A stretch of DNA of 37,782 bases from Nitrospinota bacterium (GTDB lineage: Bacteria > UBA8248), in NCBI GenBank assembly GCA_026706735.1, contig JAPOYD010000003.1, positions 1-37,782 of the forward strand, in the 5' to 3' direction. The notes beneath the pieces were generated by a model, which was given only the letters and a program-made list of their open reading frames with translations, did not search any database and was not told where the DNA came from. How positions within the stretch are numbered: position 1 is the stretch's first letter; each line of letters starts with the position of its first letter. Positions 26,384-33,658 of this stretch are shown here, piece by piece. A program made the translations under genes and the position numbers.

Positions 26384-26412
26384 AATATATGCCGGAACCC
26401 CCATCCCGTCAA
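26384..26412 (-). promoter_or_regulatory. Sigma-70-type promoter of lipoprotein copy 3
   Basis: On the minus strand TTGACG (26412-26407), 17 bases, TATATT (26389-26384). Both boxes are identical to those of copy 2 although the spacer sequences differ, which argues that the boxes are functional. Confidence 0.7.
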
Positions 26413-26514
26413 CACGCGCGGCCGCGGCGCAGAAACGGGACTTGACGGCGGCTCCGCATCGCCTTTCGGCGCGAATGCGTGTAGGATGGCTCCATCTCGC
26501 CACCTGAACAGGAT

Positions 26515-27642
26515 ATGAAAATGGCCCACGCAGGTTTCGCCACGCCAGAGGGCACGCAAGGCTACGCCGAGGCCCACTCCTCGGTCTGCCATCCCGGGCA
26601 TTACAGGCGGATGAACGGCCTGTGGCTCTCTTCTATCGGCATCGGCACCTATCTCGGAGAGGCGGACGAGGCGACCGACGCCGCCTATCGCGAATCCGTG
26701 GCCGCCGCTGTCCGGGGCGGGTGCAACGTCATCGACACGGCGGTGAACTACCGCTTCCAGCGCAGCGAGAGGAGTGTTCGCGCCGCACTGGACGATCTGT
26801 TCGCGGCAGGAGAGGCGAGCAGAGAGGCGCTGGTGATATCCACGAAGGGCGGGTTCATCCCCTTCGACACCCATCCGCCCAGCGGGCAGGCGGATTTCAT
26901 GGACTATTTAAGAAAAACCTATTTCGAGCCCGGCGTTTGCGCGCCCGGGGACATCGTGGCCAACTGCCACTGCATGACGCCCGCCTACATCCGGCACGAA
27001 CTCGACGCGAGTCTCGCCAACCTGGGGCTGGAGACGGTCGACGTCTACTACGTCCACAATCCCGAGACGCAGCTTCAGGAGGTCTCGCGCGAGGTGTTCC
27101 TGGGCAGGCTCAAGGAAGCCTTCGAGACGCTCGAGGGCGCCGTGGCGGAGGGGAAGATCAGGAGCTACGGCACGGCCACCTGGAACGGCTACCGCATGGA
27201 GCCGGGCGAGGGGGAGTATCTCTCGCTGGAAGAGGTCCTCGGCGCGGCGCGCGCCGCAGGCGGGGAGGATCACCACTTCCGGGCCGTTCAACTGCCGCTG
27301 AACCTGGGCATGCCCGAGGCCTTCTCCAAGCCGAACCAGACCATAAACGGCGAGACGACGTGTTTTCTCGCCGCAGCCGCCAAGAGAGGCATAACCGTCA
27401 TGACGAGCGGCTCCATCCTCCAGGGGCGCGCCGCACAGGGGCTTCCCCCCGTGATAGGGGAGGTGTTTCCGGGGTTCGCCACCGACGGGCAGCGCGCCAT
27501 CCAGTTCACGCGCAGCGCGCCCGGCGTGGCCGTCGCCCTGGTGGGGATGCGCCAACTAGCCCACGTCGCCGAGAACATGGAAGTCGCCAAGTCCCCGCCC
27601 GCGCCATTCGATGATTTCATCCGCCTGTTCCGCGAAGAGTAG
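26515..27642 (+). CDS. Aldo/keto reductase family oxidoreductase
   Basis: 375-residue NAD(P)H-dependent TIM-barrel oxidoreductase. The catalytic tetrad is visible as D74 and Y79 (NVIDTAVNYRFQRSE), K111 (VISTKGGF) and H181 (VDVYYVHNPE). Beta strands and the final AVQFTRSAPGV-type cofactor region (here IQFTRSAPGVAVALVGMR) follow the family pattern. The family average is 280-340 residues; this one has an N-terminal extension of about 35 residues and an insert around 115-150 (GGFIPFDTHPPSG... VCAPGDIV). The ATG at 26515 has a weak AGG; Met3 at 26521 is equally possible. It is followed 113 bases later by the LVIVD protein. The substrate is unknown. Confidence 0.82.
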   Translation: MKMAHAGFATPEGTQGYAEAHSSVCHPGHYRRMNGLWLSSIGIGTYLGEADEATDAAYRESVAAAVRGGCNVIDTAVNYRFQRSERSVRAALDDLFAAGEASREALVISTKGGFIPFDTHPPSGQADFMDYLRKTYFEPGVCAPGDIVANCHCMTPAYIRHELDASLANLGLETVDVYYVHNPETQLQEVSREVFLGRLKEAFETLEGAVAEGKIRSYGTATWNGYRMEPGEGEYLSLEEVLGAARAAGGEDHHFRAVQLPLNLGMPEAFSKPNQTINGETTCFLAAAAKRGITVMTSGSILQGRAAQGLPPVIGEVFPGFATDGQRAIQFTRSAPGVAVALVGMRQLAHVAENMEVAKSPPAPFDDFIRLFREE

Positions 27643-27755
27643 TTTCAGGAAAAATCTCCCGCGAGCGCTTTTCCCCGCCCGCCTTCTTCCCCTAGAATGC
27701 GCGGCGATTCTCGACAGCACGCTTCTCGACATCATTCATTCCAGACGGAGGAACC

Positions 27756-29030
27756 ATGCCCAGACCCTGGTATCATCCAAACCCCATTCGCGGCGGCGGC
27801 AACGACGCCTACACCGGCGTGGACCACGTGCTCACCGAACCCTGGGAGGAGGAGGCGCACAACGTCCGCCTCGTCGCCCATTCGGACCTGAACGGCTGGG
27901 GCGACGCCTTCCAGATCCAGGTGGGCGGCGGCATCTGCTACGTCGCGGCCTCGGGCGTGAACGGCCACGACGGCATGACGATCCTGGACGTCACCGACCC
28001 GGCGAACCCAAAGATCATCAACCAGCTGGTCGACAGCCCGGCGGCGCGCACGCACAAGGTGCTCCGAATCAACGAGGAGGTGCTGCTCACGAACTCCGAG
28101 CTCAGGCCCTCGCTCCGCGATCAGTACCCCGACGCCGTCGGCGGTCTGCGCATCTTCGACAACCGCGACCCGTTCCACCCCAAATTCGTGAACTACGTGG
28201 AGACGGACGGCTTCGGCATCCACCGCCCGATTTATGACAGAAAGCGGCAGCTCCTCTACAGTTCGGGCTTCAAGGACGGCTATGCGGGCAAGGTGCTCCT
28301 GGTGCATGACATGAAGGACCCCTGGGCGCCCGAGTTCATCGGCATGGGCCACGTCCCCGGCCAGAAGGACGGGGAGGAACCCTCCTGGGACCCCGAGATC
28401 GTGGGCGACGGCGGTTGGATTCACGAGGGGAACCCCTGGGGCAACTACGTGACGGCGGGCTATTGGGACGCAGGAATCGCGCTCTTCGACCTCACCGATC
28501 CGGCAAAGCCCGAACTCATGTGGCGCCACAACCCGCACGAGACGCACGGCTGGGCGGGGTGCTACCACAGTTTCATCGTGCCGGAGGGGTCCGAGTTCGG
28601 CATCGTGACGCAGGAGACCACCACGGTGAACTGCGACGACCCGCCCGCGTTCGTGACTTTTTACGACTTGAGGAACATCCACGAGCCGCTGCCGGTGAGC
28701 ACGTTCATGCCCTATGAGATCGACCCGATCGAGATGCGGCCCCTGGATGAGAAGTGGAGCAAGACGGGCTCGCGCCACGGCGCGCACAACATCTGGCTCG
28801 ACATGACGAAGGACGACCTCATGTATATCACCTGGTTCAACGCGGGCCTCCGCGTGGTGGACTGGTCGAACCCCTTCCGTCCCAGGGAGGTGGGCTACTA
28901 CATCCCGGCCGGCACGAAGGAGCGCTGCTGCCCGCAGAGCAACGACGTGCAGGTGGACAAGGACACGGGCCTCATCTACATGGCCGACCGCTGGGGGCTG
29001 GGCCTGCACATCATGGAGTACACGGGCTAG
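27756..29030 (+). CDS. LVIVD-repeat beta-propeller protein
   Basis: 424-residue protein built from repeats of the LVIVD type: MTILDVTDPANPKI, LRIFDNRDPFHPKF, IALFDLTDPAKPEL and LRVVDWSNPFRPRE, each a propeller blade of about 45-70 residues. GGAGG precedes the ATG at 27756. No signal peptide is seen, so it is probably cytoplasmic, whereas many LVIVD proteins are exported. His-rich stretches (ARTHKV, ETHGWAGCYHS, SRHGAHN) and CC at ERCCPQSND could bind a metal, but this is inference. LVIVD proteins have no firm biochemical role. The aldo/keto reductase upstream may be co-transcribed. Confidence 0.75.
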   Translation: MPRPWYHPNPIRGGGNDAYTGVDHVLTEPWEEEAHNVRLVAHSDLNGWGDAFQIQVGGGICYVAASGVNGHDGMTILDVTDPANPKIINQLVDSPAARTHKVLRINEEVLLTNSELRPSLRDQYPDAVGGLRIFDNRDPFHPKFVNYVETDGFGIHRPIYDRKRQLLYSSGFKDGYAGKVLLVHDMKDPWAPEFIGMGHVPGQKDGEEPSWDPEIVGDGGWIHEGNPWGNYVTAGYWDAGIALFDLTDPAKPELMWRHNPHETHGWAGCYHSFIVPEGSEFGIVTQETTTVNCDDPPAFVTFYDLRNIHEPLPVSTFMPYEIDPIEMRPLDEKWSKTGSRHGAHNIWLDMTKDDLMYITWFNAGLRVVDWSNPFRPREVGYYIPAGTKERCCPQSNDVQVDKDTGLIYMADRWGLGLHIMEYTG

Positions 29031-29041
29031 GTTTCATGGCC

Positions 29042-29542
29042 GGGGTCGTTGAAAACCCCGCATGAGACCCCTGTACAGAAACGAAGACACCATGTTCTTG
29101 TAGGGGCGGTTCGCGAACCCCGGACAGGCGTAGAAGCCTGTCCGGCTACGGGTTACTCGGGGTGAGGGCGTTTTTTGTTTTCCTCACCCTCCATAGCCGC
29201 CATATAACCCTCACCCTGAGTAGCGGCGAAGCCGCGTATCGAAGGGCCCGTCCTCGGAGTCGGGTGCGGTCTCGGCCTCCGGGTGCTCCCTCGATACGGC
29301 CCTTCGGGCCTACTCGGGATGAGGGAGTCGGGTTTTCGTTCGTCATTCCGGCGAATGCCGGAATCCAGAGCCGAGGAGAATGACATTGCGTCGGCTCTTC
29401 ATGCCCCTCGATGCCGGGAGTGCAGGTGAAAGACGAAAGACAAAACCCCTGGATTCCGGCATGCGCCGGAATGACGGCGGTGGTCGGTTCCGACCGATGA
29501 AGGAGGAATCGACCGAGCGAGAATGTCTTTCTCAACAACCCC
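29042..29542. repeat. Composite inverted-repeat cassette (MITE-like), copy B
   Basis: Between the propeller gene and the tRNA, GGGGTCGTTGAAAAC (29042-29056) faces CTTTCTCAACAACCCC (29527-29542). Inside are a GC-rich stem CCGGACAGGC-gtagaa-GCCTGTCCGG (29120-29145), two copies of the 'CCTCAnCCnGAGTAG...CGTATCGA' family (29209-29249 and inverted 29288-29327), and a facing pair of CATTCCGGCGAATGCCGG-type hairpins (29342-29367, 29449-29475). No gene is supported here; the short open frames are made of repeats. Confidence 0.7.
29120..29145. repeat. Perfect 10-bp hairpin in an intergenic repeat
   Basis: CCGGACAGGC, six-base loop, GCCTGTCCGG. It is preceded by the palindrome GGTTCGCGAACC (29108-29119) and TTGTAGGGG, a start also seen in the repeat at 33188. 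No U-tract follows, so it is not a classical terminator. Confidence 0.7.
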
Positions 29543-29603
29543 CCCCCTCAAGAAATATGAAAGTGGCGCAGACGCCGCCTGGTGGGGTATTCTCCCCGCA
29601 CCT

Positions 29604-29689
29604 GCCCGGGTGGTGGAATGGTAGACACTAGGGACTTAAAATCCCTTGGCCGAGAGGCCGTGCCGGTTCGAGTCCGGCCCCGGGTACCA
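29604..29689 (+). tRNA. tRNA-Leu (anticodon UAA)
   Basis: 86-base class II tRNA. The acceptor GCCCGGG pairs with CCCGGGT (a G1-U72 wobble also present in E. coli leuZ), then A73 and an encoded CCA. The D arm is TGGTGGAATGGTAGACA. The anticodon stem AGGGA/TCCCT encloses CTTAAAA with anticodon TAA at 29637-29639. The long variable arm is GGCCGAGAGGCC, and the T arm is GCCGG-TTCGAGT-CCGGC. It reads UUA codons. It lies 61 bases after repeat cassette B; no integrase is nearby. Confidence 0.96.
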
Positions 29690-29804
29690 TGCGCAAACGC
29701 TAAGTATTTGAAAATATACATTTTATATTCGTCTGTCGTCGAAAAAGCCTGCGCGGTGAGTGTTTCCGCTCTTCACCGCGCCGGCGCCATCCGTTGAGGG
29801 GAAG

Positions 29805-31010
29805 ATGTCCGAATCGCAAACTGCGGCGCCCTTGAGCGGTTTCCGGGTGCTGGATTTCACCCAGGTCGTCGCGGGGCCGTTCTGCGCCACCATGCTGGCC
29901 GACATGGGGGCCGAGGTGGTGAAGATTGAGCGCCCGGGATTCGGGGACGACACGCGCCGCATCACCCGCTACAAGGATCGCGAGGAACACGAGGATTATT
30001 TCTACGCGAACAACCGCTCGAAAAAGAGCGTCGCCGTCAACATGAAGACCGAAGCGGGCAGGGACGCCGTACGCGCCCTGGCGGGGGAGGCCGACGCCCT
30101 CATCGAGAACATGGCGCCCGGCAAGCTGGCCGAACTCGGCCTGGGCTTTGAGGACGCCCGCACGGTGAACCCCAGAATCGTCTACTGTTCGCTCTCGGGC
30201 TTCGGGCAGAGCGGCCCCTACCGCGACCGCGTGGGGCTCGATCCGATTCTCCAGGCCGTATCGGGCGTCATGAGCGTGACGGGCGACGAGGACCCCACCC
30301 AGATAGGCGCGCCCCTCGCCGACGTGCTGGCGGGCATGTTTTCTGCCTACGCGATAGTAAGCGCCCTTCATGCCGTGAGGCGCGAAGGCGAGGGCCGCCA
30401 CATCGACGTGAGCATGCAGGACGCCATGGTGGCCGCCCTGGGACCCCGCATGGGCGAGACGCTTCAGGCGGGCGTCTCCCCCGGCCGTCACGGCAACGAG
30501 AACCCCATGCGCGTGCCCGCGAACACCTACCGCACGAGCGACGGGGAGTACGTGACCGTCATCGTGCAGCACGACGGCTTCTGGCCGGGCTTTTGCCGCG
30601 CGCTGGGGGTGGAGGACTGGCTGGAGGATGAGCGCTTCTCGACCGCGCGGGCGCGCGTGGCGAACCGGGGCGCCATCAACGAACGGGCGTCCAAAATTTT
30701 CGCCTCGCGCACGATGGCCGAGTGGGAGCGGCGCCTGGAAGCCGAGCGCGTGGGCTTCGCAGTCGTGAACGACTACGCGCGCGCTCTCGCAGACCCCCAG
30801 ATCGCGCACCGGGGCCTCATCAAGCACGTCGAGCACCCCGTCTCGGGGGAGATTCGCGTGGTGGGCGCGCCGTGGATCATGAGCGGCGCGCAGGCGGAGG
30901 TGAAGCCGCCGCCCCTGCTCGGCCAGCACACCGCCCAAGTGCTCAGGGAGTGGCTGAAATGGCCGGAGGAGGACGTCGCGCGCTTCATGGATAGCGAGAG
31001 TGTGCGGTAG
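29805..31010 (+). CDS. Class III CoA-transferase (CaiB/BaiF/Frc family)
   Basis: 401-residue enzyme moving CoA between carboxylic acids in the cytoplasm. The ATG at 29805 has GAGGGGAAG just upstream; the frame to 29760 lacks a site. Family features: GFRVLDFTQVVAGPFCATML at the N-terminus, the ADMGAEVVKIERP strand, and YRDRVGLDPILQAVSG with the catalytic aspartate at about D146 that forms the acyl-anhydride. The C-terminal part has VTGDEDPTQIGAPLADVLAG and the final LGQHTAQVLREWLK. Length matches the family. Donor and acceptor acids are unknown. It starts 115 bases after the tRNA and stands alone. Confidence 0.88.
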   Translation: MSESQTAAPLSGFRVLDFTQVVAGPFCATMLADMGAEVVKIERPGFGDDTRRITRYKDREEHEDYFYANNRSKKSVAVNMKTEAGRDAVRALAGEADALIENMAPGKLAELGLGFEDARTVNPRIVYCSLSGFGQSGPYRDRVGLDPILQAVSGVMSVTGDEDPTQIGAPLADVLAGMFSAYAIVSALHAVRREGEGRHIDVSMQDAMVAALGPRMGETLQAGVSPGRHGNENPMRVPANTYRTSDGEYVTVIVQHDGFWPGFCRALGVEDWLEDERFSTARARVANRGAINERASKIFASRTMAEWERRLEAERVGFAVVNDYARALADPQIAHRGLIKHVEHPVSGEIRVVGAPWIMSGAQAEVKPPPLLGQHTAQVLREWLKWPEEDVARFMDSESVR

Positions 31011-31465
31011 GTCGGTCAATTCCGGGTGAGGAGCAAGGATTTGCGAGCCGATACTTGCCATATCCGCCAGCAATCACTCCTTCAACAGTCTCGATTGATC
31101 CCCCACCGACTCGCTTGCGGACTTGCGCCCTTACCTCACCGTCGGGCTTCCCTCTAGGGGGTTCTAATATATTTGCAAGCAACTGATATCATTGTTGTTG
31201 TAATTTTATGATTCTTGATTCCAATAAAATACCTCACATTGAAATCGCCATATGATGCGAATTCCGATCTTCTGAGTACAATATTTTTTCTGGGTGAATC
31301 CCATCCTCGGGAGGGATTGGTGTTCGTTTTACGCCATCTATAGGAGGCGAGATAATGCCTTGCGAAGCTTAACGAAAAGAATCAATTATGCGAATCTGGT
31401 TAATAACTAAAAATCAGCTATGATTTCCAAGGTTCCTTGAGTCTTGTTTAGAAGGAATGCTGGTT
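31011..31465. other. Gene-free, AT-rich spacer
   Basis: 455 bases. From about 31160 the base composition becomes clearly AT-rich compared with the window, continuing through the DUF805 gene. A 65-codon minus-strand frame (31182-30985) starting at TTG gives plausible-looking residues (RAQVRKRVGGGSIETVEG) but has no ribosome site and runs into the CoA-transferase antisense. I see no repeat or RNA gene here. Confidence 0.5.
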
Positions 31466-31858
31466 ATGATGGGACCTATAGAAGCTATAAAAAATGTGTA
31501 TTGGCATCGTCTTTTTACTTGTGAGGGCAGATCGTCTCGTGCTGAATTTTGGTGGGCTGCCTTATTCGGCAGCATCATTGGAGTTATAGTTGAAATAATT
31601 TCTGAAAGTTTCATAAAAGGCGATAGCGCAACGGATTTGTTGTTTTTGTTGGTTCTTTTGCCGATTATTTTTTTTCTGATCTGTGGTGGATTTTGCGTGT
31701 CAATCCGACGACTTCATGATATTGGATCGTCTGGTTTTTGGATATTGCTTAACCTCCTTCCATTCGTTGGCTCTATTATCTTGTTAATCATGCATAGCAT
31801 CCGAAGCCAACCAATAGAAAACAAATGGGGAAGCCCCCCAATAACATTGAAGTCTTGA
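31466..31858 (+). CDS. DUF805 family membrane protein
   Basis: 130-residue inner-membrane protein with the DUF805 pattern: YWHRLFTCEGRSSRAEFWW, then four hydrophobic segments with CVSIRRLHDIGSSGFW after the third, and a C-terminal NKWGSPP. The start is taken as ATG 31466 with AAGGA nine bases upstream; the ATG at 31457 directly abuts that site and cannot use it. Codons are AT-rich (ttt, aaa, att common), unlike neighbours, which suggests acquisition from another genome. DUF805 proteins are often phage- or island-associated and of unknown role. Confidence 0.8.
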   Translation: MMGPIEAIKNVYWHRLFTCEGRSSRAEFWWAALFGSIIGVIVEIISESFIKGDSATDLLFLLVLLPIIFFLICGGFCVSIRRLHDIGSSGFWILLNLLPFVGSIILLIMHSIRSQPIENKWGSPPITLKS

Positions 31859-31916
31859 GCTGGGAAATTCCGTTTTGAAAAAAGCGTGAACAGGTATCTT
31901 TGGTTCTGGATGATGA

Positions 31917-33122
31917 ATGAATCAGACTAGAAACTATGTCAATTTTCGAGCGAACAAGACAAGAGGAGGTTATCCGGCGAGCGACGAGACTACCATGTAC
32001 GATATGGATGAAGGGGATGAGGCCGAACCCCGCGAAAAGCCATCCGAGGTGTTCAGGCGATATTTCGGCCCTGAACACGGTGTCGAACTGCCTCCGCGCG
32101 CCCCGAAATTTTTCGCCGCATGCGTCTCGGTGGTTTTCTTCGCACTCGCCGCGACCGCGTGCGCCGCGCCATCCGGGGCATGCACGAGTGATGGGCGTGT
32201 CCTCAAATTCGGTTTCTACGCCTTCTTCAAGCCCCTGAGCTACAGCGCGGACGCGAATCCGGAATCGGCCGGCTTTCACGTCCACCAAGGCTACGAGGCG
32301 GACCTGCTGAACGCCCTGGAGGCCATGAAAGGCGCGGGCCTCGCCTTCTCCCGCCGGGGAATCGGAACCTGGAAGAACATCTGGCTGCGCGCGGCCGGCC
32401 CGCAATACGACATGGTGGGCGGCGGCATCACGATTCTCGCCTCGCGCACCCTTGACGCGGCGGGGGGGAAGGCCGTCGTCTTCACGTCGGGGCACGTCGC
32501 GTTCCGCCAGTCGCTCCTGGTGCGCGCCGGAGACGCCGGGCGCATCCGGGGGCACGGTGATCTGGGCGGCGCGCGCGTCGGGGTCCTGGCGGGAACGACG
32601 GGCGAGGCGCGCCTGCTGGCGTTGACCGATCTCGCGAATTCCGCCGGCGTTTTGGCGGCGGGTGCCCGCGTCCGCACGCCGCGCGGGGAGGCGCTCGCCG
32701 ACGGGAGCGCGGCCTACGCCATCCGCGCCTCGGGCGCGTCGCCCCTCCTTGCGGGGCGGACTTCCATCGAGCCGCCCTCGGCGGACATGCCCCGGGTGGT
32801 CTATCTCGGCGCGAAACTCGGCGAGACGGAGTTCCTGGCGGCCCTGCGCGAGGGGCGGGTCGACGCGGTGGCGCGGGGCGAAATCGGCAATCGCGACGCG
32901 GCACACGCCTCGGGCGGCGCGTTCGCGGTCACGGCCCTGGATCCCGAGGCCGAGTACGGCGGCTTCGCCCTCGCCGCGCGCGACGCCGCCTTGGCCGCCT
33001 GCATCAGCCGGAAATTAGAGTGGCTGACCGACGGGCGGCGCATCGGCTACCGGCAGTGGCGCGCGGACCCGTCCGTATTCATGCGCCGCGCCCGGATGTG
33101 GCGGATGAAGCCCGGCCGATAG
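31917..33122 (+). CDS. Family 3 solute-binding protein with a fused N-terminal leader domain
   Basis: 401 residues in two unrelated parts. Residues 8-61 are a charged, non-hydrophobic leader nearly identical to the small protein at 33326. Residues 63-85 (PKFFAACVSVVFFALAATAC) look like a complete Sec signal peptide placed internally. Residues 95-395 resemble an SBP_bac_3 periplasmic domain: LKFGFYAFFKPLSY, GYEADLLNALEAM, YDMVGGGITILASR (the classic 'D.....m..t..R' segment), VGVLAGTTGEARLL and VDAVARGEI. The ATG at 31917 has a poor site. Either the leader is really translated, giving a membrane-anchored protein with a cytoplasmic tail, or the binding protein starts internally without a visible start codon. 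No permease or ATPase is adjacent. Sharp homology edges indicate gene fusion. Confidence 0.7.
   Translation: MNQTRNYVNFRANKTRGGYPASDETTMYDMDEGDEAEPREKPSEVFRRYFGPEHGVELPPRAPKFFAACVSVVFFALAATACAAPSGACTSDGRVLKFGFYAFFKPLSYSADANPESAGFHVHQGYEADLLNALEAMKGAGLAFSRRGIGTWKNIWLRAAGPQYDMVGGGITILASRTLDAAGGKAVVFTSGHVAFRQSLLVRAGDAGRIRGHGDLGGARVGVLAGTTGEARLLALTDLANSAGVLAAGARVRTPRGEALADGSAAYAIRASGASPLLAGRTSIEPPSADMPRVVYLGAKLGETEFLAALREGRVDAVARGEIGNRDAAHASGGAFAVTALDPEAEYGGFALAARDAALAACISRKLEWLTDGRRIGYRQWRADPSVFMRRARMWRMKPGR
31938..32100 (+). repeat. Leader-domain repeat, copy 1 (inside the binding-protein gene)
   Basis: 163 bases matching 33368-33530 without gaps and with 17 mismatches (about 90 percent identity). 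Homology starts and stops abruptly at both ends. The last 28 codons differ at eight positions, all synonymous in the plus-strand frame. Confidence 0.9.
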
Positions 33123-33187
33123 GGGAGGCATCGCTCCCTCTTCGGCCGCATTGAGCCCTCCCTTCGCGGTTGGTCGAACTATCCTTT

Positions 33188-33256
33188 TGTAGGGGCTGCA
33201 TACATGCGGCCCGCATGCCGCAAACCGAAAGGGTCGCATAATATGCGACCCCTACA
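33188..33256. repeat. Double-hairpin intergenic repeat
   Basis: 69 bases bounded by TGTAGGGG and CCCCTACA. Inside are two hairpins, GGGCTGCAT-ac-ATGCGGCCC (one mismatch) and GGTCGCAT-aat-ATGCGACC. It lies 66 bases after the binding-protein stop and may stabilise or end transcripts, but no U-tract is seen. Confidence 0.75.
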
Positions 33257-33325
33257 TGCGAGCGGCGACTTCCCCAGGCGGATTTGATTTTCACGAGAGA
33301 GTGCCGCGCAGGGGACGGCGAGAAA

Positions 33326-33580
33326 ATGGCCCCATTGTTTTCCGGCGACGAACCGGCGTATCATCCGGTCAATTTTCGAGTGAACAAGACAAGAGGAGGT
33401 TATCCCGCGAACGACGGGACTGCCATTCACGATATGGATGGAGAGGACGAAGCCGAACCCCGGGAAAAACCATCCGAGGTTTTCAGGCGATATTTCGGCC
33501 CTGAGCACGGCGTCGAACTGCCGCCGCGCGTCCGCTACGGCTATCGTCCGCTCGAACTGGACGATGAGGATGAGCCGTAA
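33326..33580 (+). CDS. Small acidic protein carrying the same leader domain
   Basis: 84-residue protein; no known family recognised. Residues 15-68 match the leader of the binding-protein fusion, including the core PSEVFRRYFGPEHGVELPPR (49-68). The unique C-terminal 16 residues are VRYGYRPLELDDEDEP. It is strongly acidic with no hydrophobic segment, so probably cytoplasmic. The frame is open to 33284, but ATG 33326, after GGCGAGAAA, removes residues with no counterpart. Silent-only changes in the core relative to the other copy argue that it is translated. A cupin gene follows 78 bases later. The role is unknown; it could be a stand-alone adaptor or binding motif. Confidence 0.65.
   Translation: MAPLFSGDEPAYHPVNFRVNKTRGGYPANDGTAIHDMDGEDEAEPREKPSEVFRRYFGPEHGVELPPRVRYGYRPLELDDEDEP
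33368..33530 (+). repeat. Leader-domain repeat, copy 2 (inside the small-protein gene)
   Basis: Partner of 31938-32100. It is in the same orientation, 1430 bases apart, with the same length and no indels. Confidence 0.9.
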
Positions 33581-33658
33581 GCGAGCCGCGAAACTTCTCA
33601 TACGCCTTGGCAGCCACTTGCCAAGCCTTTTCGGCCCCGTTCACCAAAGGAGGGAGCC

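Noticed and set aside
29604..29689. G1-U72 wobble in the tRNA acceptor as a sign of a defective tRNA
   Set aside because: E. coli tRNA-Leu(UAA) has the same wobble, and all other stems pair.
29582..29797. Short plus-strand frame covering the tRNA
   Set aside because: It translates the tRNA-Leu gene itself.
30985..31182. 65-codon minus-strand frame after the CoA-transferase
   Set aside because: It starts at TTG without a ribosome site and overlaps the CoA-transferase 3' end; there is no recognisable family.
31953..31965. AGGAGG inside the leader domain as a ribosome site for a shorter binding protein
   Set aside because: The nearest start codon (ATG 31995) is about 27 bases away, and the second copy has ATT there. 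The motif simply encodes Arg-Gly-Gly.
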